From Inia geoffrensis (Eukaryota > Chordata > Mammalia > Artiodactyla > Iniidae): a stretch of DNA of 64,000 nucleotides. Below the pieces are notes generated by a model. It ran no database searches. It was not told where the DNA came from and saw only the letters and a list, made by a program, of their open reading frames with translations. Both the position numbers and the translations under genes were made by a program. Below are positions 54,571 through 64,000 of the stretch, one piece after another. Every line of letters starts with the position of its first letter. The first letter of the stretch is position 1. The DNA lies in NCBI GenBank assembly GCA_036417435.1, contig CM070907.1:60620001-60684000 (forward strand), written 5' to 3'.

Positions 54571-56784
54571 TGTCGGAGAAGCTTTCACTTAAAGGGGTTG
54601 GGCTCTCCCTCCCAAATTTATTTTTATCTTCTTGTCATTCATTTTTCAACCATCCTTACCCATTCCCAGGGTGTCGTACCCTCATTGGTTTTTCATACTG
54701 GAATGATTTGCAAAAGGTTCCAAAGAAATCGATGTTGGAAGGTAGCTAAGGCGGAAGGGAACGGTGCTTTGGCCCCGAAATAGAGAAAAGACAGGAAGAG
54801 TCCTACAGGAGTAACACACCCGGTTTAAAACGACACCTTCATACCTGCCAACGAAAGCAGGGAGATGTTGAAAGGGAATATTGATGATAGACCGATTGGC
54901 GGCTGGCTGTTAGTTCCGGAGAAACTGGGATTCTTGAATAAACCTAGAGTGTTATGCTAAAAATACTGCGGAGACGGGATCTTCAGTAGCATGGATCACG
55001 GACTTATTTTAAAAATACATTTAGTGTTTAATTTGTGGAACTCCATATATACGACCACTTTAGGAACTAATTTTCTCTTAAACTAGGTAGCTGAAACCGA
55101 AGTCATTGGTCTTTAAGTTGTTTTGCCCAGTATTTCAAATGGACTGTGTTTTTTTCCCGATTGTGTTACTAAAACAATGCTGTGTGTTTGTTCTTTTTCA
55201 GAGTCTGTCTACACTATGAAAAGATGGGAAATTTCTTTCTTCCTGAGGGTGTCCGAAGGGCTAAAAATGCCGATATATTTGTGCTGTTTTTCTCCTTTCC
55301 TTTTGTGTATTATCCTGAAAAACAAAATTAACTGACACTTTGGGTCATTAGGGGTATGCACTTCACTTGTTAGGAGTTAAAATTATAGCTGATAAATGGA
55401 TTATCGTATTAAGGAAAGACTAGGCAGAGTGATTATAAACGACAAAAGCATGGTCCAAAAACATGTCTCAAATGTATACAGATGATAACTACAAAAAGTT
55501 TTATAAAGAATGATCTTATATATGTCATGTTTCTGGGAACAAGGCAGATGAGTGGCTTTGTTTCATTTTTAAACAAAGGTAGTATGTATTGGCCTCACTT
55601 GTCCATGGATACAACAGTGGGAAGAGCTTATGAAATTATTTGTTATTCAGAAATACCTTCTTTGCAAATAATGTTGGTAAGTATAGGAAAAGGTACAAAA
55701 TGTTTACTGTTTTCTTTCTGATCATCAGTATAACTATAGATGTGTTTTAAGCATAATAGAGATGAAATAGACTGAACAGGTATACATTTAGGCTTAGTTT
55801 CAAACTCTTACAAATTATTCTTAGGGCTTGGTGATTCAGGGGTGGTGTTGTGTCTTATATGAACTTATGTTGTTCATTTTATAATACTTCTTTATGTAAG
55901 CAATAACCTCAATTTGAGTTACTATGGAAGACAAATGGCGGGGGGTTGGGGGGGAGGGACCCAGCAGATTTCACAGAAATACTGTATGTGAGAAATGAGA
56001 CCTGTATAATGTAGTGATTTCTATAATTTGTCATGTGATTGGGTAGTTAGAAATTTTTCCAGCCTTATATCCAATGGACATCTAACCATAAAGAAATGAA
56101 ACAAGTCTAGTTAATATCTCAAAAAACAACTCCATGACCCTTAACTTTTAGAAAAAAAAATTATGTACTCTGTGTAGAAATTTCATTTAAAAAATTAGTA
56201 TTAGAGGAATTGATGATGCCAGCTTCTGAAAGAATAACCTCAGTGTCCCAGAAGAAAAACTGGGTTAGAAAGGTGAAAAGTGGAATTAGGAATGCCTTAA
56301 GTATATAAAGAAATCTACCTTCTTTTTCTGTCAAAAGGGAATTAGGACATTGATTTGTATTATAATTATAGGTAGTTCATTAAAGAGTATTGAGTTAGTT
56401 GCTATTATATCAAGGGTTTTTTCTACAGGGTCAAGTGTCTGGAACACCTGTAGAACTCTGGAAATGTGTAGCTGTTGCCTGCCATTCATCCAGCTGAATT
56501 ATTGTCCAGGGTTGTAACCAGCTGTTGTGTATTTTTAAAACACTAGAGGTGAGTGCACAGGGGTGGGGTAAAGCAGCCTTCCACATCCCATATTTGTGGT
56601 TTTTTGTGGTGTGTCACACAAGTAATAACAAAGTTTTGGCAAGGATTTTAGGTTTATTACTAAATATATTCATAAATGAATTTTGAAGATGTGTAGATGA
56701 CCTAGGGATGAATTTATGCATGGTGTGGAGGAGGGGACATCAATTTTAGCTTTAAGAATACCACAATATCCTGACTTCCTGGAT
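54571..56784. other. Unique sequence, probable first intron
   Basis: AT-rich, without recognised repeats. A possible acceptor (tgtttgttctttttcag, ending 55201) and a strong donor-like TTG|GTAAGTAT near 55677 exist. No exon between them has a recognisable protein. A G-rich run (ggggggttgggggggag-like) lies near 55938-55958. Confidence 0.4.
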
Positions 56785-56993
56785 TTTTTTTTTTTTTTTT
56801 TTGCTGTGCGCGGGCCTCTCACTGTTGTGGCCTCTCCCGTCGCGGAGCACAGGCTCCGGACGCGCAGGCTTAGCGGCCATGGCTCACGGGCTCAGCCGCT
56901 CCGTGGCATGTGGGATCTTCCTGGACCGGGGCACAAACTCGTGTCCCCTGCATGGGCAGGTGGACTCTCAACCACTGCGCCACCAGGGAAGCC
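56785..56993 (-). mobile_element. CHR SINE, short type, minus
   Basis: T19 tail, reverse CHR body, 5' end 'gcgccaccagggaagccc'. Flanks cctggattt and cctggatat form a short TSD. Confidence 0.94.
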
Positions 56994-59900
56994 CTGGATA
57001 TTTCTTAGAGTGAGGGTTTAGTCTAATACGAAGAAAGTCTGATCATAAGAGACAGTTAACCAGTAAGAGCTCAAAGCTATGACAGAATTATGGTAAAGTT
57101 ACTCAGATATTTACAAGAAACTGAAGTATCTAGACAGAAGCAAAAAGATATTAGAATTTTCTGAAAATAATTTTTCTTTAACTCCTTGCCCTAAATCCTA
57201 ATTTTTTTAAATTATTGATGTTATTGTAGTATTCTTGGTATTTGGGTACATGATATATAAGAGTATCTTTTTTTTTAGCTCAAAATTCTTTGACTCATTA
57301 CTACATTTGTGATCTTTTCATTCAAAGTCATGTAACATTCTTTTATTCATATCTGCTAAAGGATAAAGACAAGACAGAGAACAAGCATATGAAAATTTTA
57401 AAGCAGCCCCAAGAGTCAAACAATAAGTCTTCCTTCAGAGGAGGGAGGTCCTCTTGGAGGTGGTATGTGAAGACTGACTTTAGTGTGTTGGACAGTAATA
57501 TTAGTGGCCTTCCTGGACTCCTGTTGCTTCAGTTTTAAATCTATCTTGAATAGCTTGCTGATTTTTTTACAGAAATTCGTAACATTTTAAGCCTCAGTGG
57601 TAATAGCAGCCTCATGGGGGTGATGGTGAGGATTAAACAAAGTTATGTAAAGCATTTAACAGAGGACTTTGGAACATGTAAGTTTCTTGTGGATTTTTTA
57701 AATTTTTAAAAAGTAGTCTCAAAGTACTTAGGACCCAAGGACAGGGATTACCTCAGCTGAACTCAGCAATTTGTTGATAAGTCAAACTTGTATGACCAAA
57801 TTGTTAGGAAAATACAGTTCCAGTTTTTCCTTTGATAAAGTGATGATATAGGGCAACAGTTTTTTTCAGCCCATACCACGAAAGGAATGTAAAATTCTTG
57901 TTATTGAGATCGTGTTAGTGCCTGGGGTGGCTGAAGTCAAAAAAATTACAATAAAATTTTGTTTGTGTTCTTGTATAGTTTGAAAAATCCTGACAGTTGA
58001 TTATGAAAATTAGGCCCTGTCTTTACTGAGAATCAGTGTAGTTAATTAATTCTGTAAAAGATGATGTCCTAAATTATGAAAAATGTTAGAATTGTTTCAT
58101 GCCTTCAAAGTTCTAAAATGCTTTTATATTTTAAGCTATGAAATTTGAGAGAACAGCCGTCAGTTATGTTGTCCACCTGTCTGTGTGTCTTCCAAAATAG
58201 AATCAGTTTTCTTAGCATTCTCAGAAATGAAATGCCGACAACCCAAAGGTGATGTAAACCCAGCAGTTACAGTAAGAATTATTTTAAGCTGATCACAGAA
58301 TTGAGACAAGCGAACTTAAGGGGGAAAATAAAAAACATTTTACCGAAAATTATCTTTATATTATAATTATTATAATTATAGCTTTATATTGAGTTAAATG
58401 TTTTCAACAGTGTGTATTTTTAAAGTAGACACAGATGAGCCTGTCATACAGGGTTCAGCAGTTGTAGTTTCTCCAGGGAAGAGCTTTAACTCATTCAGCA
58501 AACTTTAATGTTTCATATTTTAAGCATTTTACTTTAACAACATTCAGAAAACTAAAACGTATGTTTTCTAGTCTTGTTTAGTTGACCCACTGTTGTGTTT
58601 GTAACAAGTTGGCATAATTTTAGCTGCTGGGTTTAATATGCCACAAAAGGTATATGTAGTAAATATAAATATCCCAATGTCAAGATGCAAAATCAGGATG
58701 CTCATAGCTAATGATTAACCAGAAAAGTTAGCCCTCTATCCTATGATTTTTTATTTCTCAGTTTTTAATAGGTTTGGATAATTAAAGTGGCACTAGAAAA
58801 ACATTTCTTTGCAAGAATACGAAGATGTACTTAATCCAATATAAATATGTTCATGAATATAGTCACTTAAGGAAAGTGCAGAGATATACAATTGTAAGCA
58901 ATTAATGTACAGTAAATTGGTACATATTCATAATTCTTAATTTGATATGGACTATTTGATGGTGATGTATGTTTTTGAACTTGCTGTAAAGATTAGTCCT
59001 CAGTGAGTTCTGTCTTAAAACATTTTAGGAAATGTTCGCCAGAGTCACCCTCTTTACACCTAAGTCATGATTTGATGAATTTGGCACATAGGTGCTTGTA
59101 AATGGAACAGCTTGGAGACTTTTTGAGCTACTCCACCACCATAAGATAAAGTTCAGTAACCATAACCCTTGGCATAACCTAAATGATAATATTTTTTCAC
59201 CTTTGAGCCAAAATAAAACTCAGCTTTCCTCCTTCCTTACCCTGCACCACCAGACTTTTAGTCATTAATGTAGTATTAAGTGGGATCTTTCATAGTTTCT
59301 TGGCAGTTGTCCCCATTGAACTGGACAGCATTTATGCTATTGGCTCGGTGTTAGCATATGTAGAGCCATTTTCTTGTGAATGTTTCATAATATATACAAG
59401 ACAGAAAAATTATAGAAAAACTTATTTTTTAAACATGCTGAAATAAAGCAGTTGCCTAAGTGGTGATGTACAAAAGTATACAATTGCAAATAACGTTAAC
59501 AGAGTACTTCATTACAATTGCTAAGCTGCAACTAAATGTCTTACATAAGTGTGATATAAATGACCTTTACCAGTCCTATACTATTTCTGTGAAATACTTT
59601 CCTAATAATAGGATGGTACAGCATTTACTCTGTCCCAAAAATTGAGAATGTAGTGAAAATTAAGTGCTTTGTTTTTTGTATTTCAAATCGGCAGATGTTT
59701 ATTGAGCATCTACTATGTACAAGAAAGATACTTTTCTAATACTGCAATGGATTAAAACGAACATCTGAAATACAGTTCATTCCACCAAAAACTCCATCAA
59801 AAAACATAAGATACCTCTGAAGTAATCAACACAGTTCTATATGTGTTTGTGTAATACCCTTTGGGGAATTAAGCAACATTTACTAAACACCTAAGCATAT

Positions 59901-60910
59901 CTATCAGAGTGATCTGTTAGCAAGCATTCTAAACAGAACAATCTGAAATATTAAAGTAACAACGCAGAACTGACAAATATTAGTCTATTAACAAAGATTT
60001 GATGAATGAATAAAGAAATCCATACGAACTACTAAAAGGAAGGCTTCAAAGGTGCTTCAGAGGAGATGGATTTTCTTCTTGGCTAAATAAAACATGATAG
60101 AAATGCTGGTCCTTTTCTGGGGATAGGCTTACTAAAAAGCCTATACTTGGAGTTTATGACATTTTTCTTTGAGCTTGGGATATTAAAGTTGCAAAGGTTG
60201 GAGAGTTCTGACGTAAAGCCTGAGGACAGCTAGGTGGATTGGTTGAAATCTGGTCCCTGAGATGAAGGGACAGAAATGTGCTGTTCTGGGCCCAGCATGG
60301 GTAACACATCTGTAGGAAGAATATTGGCCTGGAAGGCAAGAAACCTTGGTTGAAAAGTTGATTTTGATACTAACCTGCAGTCTCAGTTTTTTAAAGGTCA
60401 TTTGAAATCTAAGTACATGAAGTACTGTTTTTGATGATGAACTTTACATTTATTTATTTTACATTTGGCAAGCTCAATGGAAGAATCTCCATTTCAACTC
60501 TGCTTTGTTTACTCTTTGTATCTTTAATATTGGGTATTATGCCTCTTGAGTTTCAGTCCCATGACTATTCTGTTTTCAGTATTCATGTTTTTGTCTTTCT
60601 AAAATTGTTTGCGTCTTTGTTTCTTACTAGTTCTGAGATAATTTATGAGCAATTATTGTAGCATTTCATCTGGCAGTGTATTTGCCTAAGATGCGTTGCT
60701 GGATTTTCTTGTTTTCCGGATAAACTCTGCACTCTCGTCTTTCTCATTCTTTCTCATTTTGTATTCGTTGCAGTTCTGGGTTCTTGTATGGAAATTCTAA
60801 TATTTATGGAGTACTGAGAGGAAGCCAGATTTCAAGAGTTTAAGGAGCGAGTGAAAGGAATGGGGAAAGTAAGCACTGCATGTAGATAATTTTTAAGAAG
60901 TTTGGCTCCA
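56994..60910. other. Long AT-rich unique stretch, no gene recognised
   Basis: No clear exon over nearly 4 kb. 58360-58382 has an inverted AT motif (attataattattataattat). 59695-59730 ('tgtttattgagcatctacta') is an ancient-repeat fragment. Frames are short and domain-free. Most consistent with intron. Confidence 0.45.
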
Positions 60911-61114
60911 GGGCTTCCCTGGTGGCACAGTGGTTGAGAGTCTGCCTGCTGATGCAGGGGACATGGGTTTGTGCCCAGGTCCGGGAGGATCCCACATGCC
61001 GCAGAGCGGCTGGACCCATGAGCCATGGCTGCTGACCCTGCGCATCAGGGGCCTGTGCTCTGTAACAGGAGAGGCCATGACGGTGAGAGGCCCGCGTATC
61101 GGAAAAAAAAAAAA
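60911..61114 (+). mobile_element. Young CHR SINE, short type
   Basis: gggcttccctggtggcacag start, A14 tail. The 13-bp TSD aagtttggctcca (60898-60910, 61115-61127) is perfect. Confidence 0.95.
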
Positions 61115-61127
61115 AAGTTTGGCTCCA

Positions 61128-62804
61128 AAAGAGGTAAGAAATAAGAGTTTACAGAGGGCATGTGGGATTGAAAGAGGGTTTATATTTAAATCTTCCTACT
61201 TCAGGGTCAAAATCACATTCTACTTCACGCGGTCTGATCATTTCCCAAAGGAATCAGGACTTAAAATTATACCTTGCCCTGAAATCAGGCCAGGAGGAGA
61301 GGAGGAAGAGCTCTGAAGTATTTTTGTGATTTTTTTTTTTTGTGTGTGTGCATAATACTCAGTGCTTTTCATTTGATTTGATTATTTTTGCTTCCCAGTT
61401 TTCAGGTCTTTTCATTTAACCTAACTTGTACTCCAAGAATAGTGGTTTTTATGAGAGTTCCAAAAAAAGCATAGCAATGACCATGAGCCTCAGCTTCTTT
61501 TGAAAAATGCCTTGTTCTAAAAGGTGGTGTCTGCCCTTTATACCTATATCATTAATTCTTCCTAGCCAGACTGACTGGGATGATCTTCACAACCACTTTT
61601 GGAAAAAGTGGTGCTCAGTGGAACCAGGAGGTTAGACTTGAACAAGACGTGTCTGTTTCTTGTCCAGCTGAGATTTTATCAATGTACATTTACCTAAAGG
61701 AGGAGAAATCTGAGATAGTCAAATACTTTAGATTACTTAAATGAGGAGGGGATAGTTGTCACAAGGAGAGAAAAGCAACTAACACCTTAGGGCAACCAGG
61801 CCCTCCACAAAAGTGGAAACTACATTCTGACTGATATGAACTAAATTTTCCATAACCTGTACTCACTTTCATCCCATTACCCAGTAATGTAAATGAGCTG
61901 CTGTTTCTCTCTGGGAGTTTAACTGGCAGAATAAATGGAAAGATGTCAGCAAAAGAAGGAAGCAGGTAAGACAGATAAGATTTTGTATAATCAAAAAATA
62001 TATCAGAGGTGTTGGTTATTACTAGATCTTGGCACAGTAACCCAGGTTTCATAGCTTTCCATGAGATGTACCAGAAGAAATAACCTGAGGTATTTCCATG
62101 AAAAGAGAAACTTAGGGCTACCCGTGAATTGCTCTGCTATAAGTTACATTTTGGATTGCAGTGCATAGTGCAAGCCTCCATACATCCAGCAAGATGCCCC
62201 ATTTTAAGCTAAAACTTGACTGTCCAGACTAATAACCTATTTCTAACAAATTTAAGACTATCTCATAGTCTCCCACCTCTTCAGCCATCTGGAGAGAGGA
62301 AAAGATAAAAGTGTTACTTGAGTAATTGTCATGGGCCCAAAGCTATACCCAGATTCAGAAAGTTATTGGACACCCCTGTCTACTGCTGAGTTGTTTATTT
62401 AAGGTGTTACTTATTTAATTGTTAATTATTAATACCTGCTCAGTGGTCTGGTAAAGATAAACTTCATATAGGCTGTTAATTTACATACCTGAACCCATTC
62501 GGCCTTTCAGTGATCTGGGTAGAAACTTAAAAGTTATGCGTAACCCATCGTAGCTTGAGAGAACCCTAAATTTCTAGAATATATCTTGATACTGTGTAAA
62601 GTTCACTTAAAATGCACTTAACAGTTCAAAAAACTGGAAAGTCATTCCTCTGATAACACTGGCTAGGACATGCTGTTAAAATATTTTTGTGCTAGTTGAA
62701 GTCATAATAGACCTACGGCCTATCTGTCACATTGTATTTGTTTATATTATGCATTATGATGGTTAAATCCACTTAAGATCATCACCATAGGATCATGAGA
62801 AGTT
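61128..62804. other. Unique sequence, no gene recognised
   Basis: A (TG)6-type run follows T11 near 61332-61352. No exon or named repeat. Confidence 0.4.
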
Positions 62805-62985
62805 GATTTAGTAGTTGAGAGTATGAGCGTTAGCAATGGAAAGACCTGGGTTTGAATCTTAGTACTTATGTGATTTGGGGTACATTCATCAGTCTGAGAC
62901 TTTGAATCCTATAAAAATAGTATTTGTCAGCTTCACTGAGTTTTCCGAAGAATTAAGAAAATAATATGAAATTTTATAAGCTCTC
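62805..62985 (+). mobile_element. MIR, plus strand
   Basis: 'gacctgggtttgaatcttag', 'tacttatgtgatttggggta', 'catcagtctgagactttgaa', 'gaattaagaaaataatatga'. Confidence 0.75.
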
Positions 62986-62987
62986 AA

Positions 62988-63178
62988 AAGGCAGTATAGT
63001 GTAGTGGCTTAGAACATAGTCTCAGAGCCAGTCAGCCTGGGTTGAAGTCACACTTCTGTCGGTTGTGTTGACTTTGAGCAAGTTATTTAACTCTGCATCA
63101 GCTTCATCTGTGCAGTGGGAATAGTACCTCCCTCATGGGCTTGCTGTAAGAATTGAATGCATATATAAAGCAGTGTTG
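62988..63178 (+). mobile_element. MIR, plus strand, adjacent copy
   Basis: 'ggcagtatagtgtagtggct', 'gcctgggttgaagtcacact', 'ttgactttgagcaagttatt', 'gcagtgggaatagtacctcc', 'gcttgctgtaagaattgaat'. It starts a few bases after the previous MIR, in the same orientation. Confidence 0.88.
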
Positions 63179-63599
63179 CCTGTGAGATCACTTTTGAGGC
63201 AAAAACGTTTTTTGTAAATCTACTCACCATGTATTAGGATTCACTGAAAGTACATATATCCTTCAAAGTTAAACCATTTAATCATGAAGAGTATGATTCT
63301 CTCTGCTTTAGATGTTATAAGTTAATGCCCCATCAGTTTTAACAGTTTACCAAATACCTAGCTTAGTAAATGATACTTTATACACTATATTTTATGCATA
63401 ACATATATGATATTCATACCATAATTTATAATTAACTGAGGGATTCTATCACAGTTTAAAGATTGAGAAGATAAGGTAAGTATTGTCTAAAATAAAACCA
63501 TTTTCAGGGTTTGGTCTGCAAATATCTGAAGTGAGTTCAATCTTTATGGTTCACTTTAAGAATGTTAGGTCTGTAAGACATTCCAAAGGCATAGCTTGA
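63179..63599. other. Unassigned AT-rich sequence
   Basis: No gene or repeat recognised. Confidence 0.4.
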
Positions 63600-63720
63600 A
63601 AGAACTGCCTTTGAGTCAGGCCTGGGTTCTGGATTTCTGGTCTAATAAGCTAGGAAGTAACGTATCAGCTTAGGCAAATTAACTTTTGAACCTGTTTCCT
63701 TATCTTTAAAAATACAGTAG
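63600..63720 (+). mobile_element. MIR fragment, plus
   Basis: 'tgagtcaggcctgggttctg', 'tatcagcttaggcaaattaa', 'cttttgaacctgtttcctta', 'tctttaaaaata'. Confidence 0.65.
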
Positions 63721-63748
63721 CATTTAACATAGAACACCAGATGCATAG

Positions 63749-63876
63749 GTTTTTTTTGTTTTTTTGGCCACTTACCACATGGCATGTAGGATCTTAGTTC
63801 CCTGACCAGGGATCAAACCCACACCCCCTGCAGTGGAAGCACAGAGTCTTAATCACTACACCACTAGGAAGTCCCT
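63749..63876 (-). mobile_element. CHR-1-type SINE, short, minus
   Basis: Reverse: T-rich tail, 'ggccacttaccacatggcat', 'ccctgaccagggatcaaacc', 'taatcactacaccactagga' then agtccc. No clear TSD. Diverged. Confidence 0.85.
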
Positions 63877-64000
63877 GGGGACCTGTATTTTTAAGGCACT
63901 CACCATGTGATTTCCTCTTCACCTAGTTTTACTTGAAAGCACCGTGGTAAATTAACTTGCCAAAGTCAGGCCTCAATACATAGACCCCCCCCCCTCATTT
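63877..64000. other. Unassigned; C10 run near the end
   Basis: No feature recognised except the C-run at about 63985-63995. Confidence 0.5.

Overview
This window looks like ordinary nuclear DNA of a cetacean (whale or dolphin lineage). At least 24 SINEs carry the tRNA-like Pol III promoter and body of the CHR family, which is known from cetaceans, hippos and ruminants. Many of them are young, A-tailed, about 200 bp long and still flanked by perfect target-site duplications. The L1 3' ends are of cetartiodactyl type. I saw no ruminant BovB/Bov-tA and no pig PRE-1 sequence. Underneath lies the usual mammalian layer of MIR, L2, old L1/HAL1-like, MaLR LTR and hAT fragments. This species call comes from recognising repeat families, not from a search.

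Layout. 1-5 kb: a G/C-tract edge, then a 2.9-kb minus-strand L1 carrying an internal 706-bp direct duplication, inserted into an older L1/HAL1-like element. 5.6-6.7 kb: a second, plus-strand L1 3' end. 7-21 kb: MIR and L2 fragments, an unnamed ancient repeat, a MaLR LTR with an L1 tail inside it, and a tiny U6 snRNA 5' fragment with target-site duplications. 21-43 kb: the densest young SINE insertions, including one SINE inside another and two SINEs that appear to have carried downstream sequence with them. 43.5-45 kb: an old L1 interrupted by a polyadenylated retrocopy of unknown parent. 46-51 kb: L2, MIR and old L1. 51.2-53.5 kb: repeat-poor sequence. 53.57-54.57 kb: the one clear functional element, a TATA-less, CpG-enriched and probably bidirectional promoter. 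It has two inverted ZNF143/SBS sites, a CCAAT box, an ATF-like site, a YY1 site at the start of the plus-strand transcript, and good splice donors facing outward on both sides. 54.6-64 kb: mostly unique, AT-rich sequence, probably the first intron of the plus-strand gene, with a few SINEs and MIRs.

No intact protein-coding exon could be recognised. The long open frames are L1 ORF2 relics or chance frames across antisense SINEs. The left side is probably intron or flank of a minus-strand gene starting near 53.95 kb, and the right side intron of a plus-strand gene starting near 54.15 kb. I cannot name either gene. I found no CRISPR, operon or prokaryotic feature, and no new system. The points most worth checking are the SINE 3' transductions, the U6 fragment, the chimeric L1 and the promoter.
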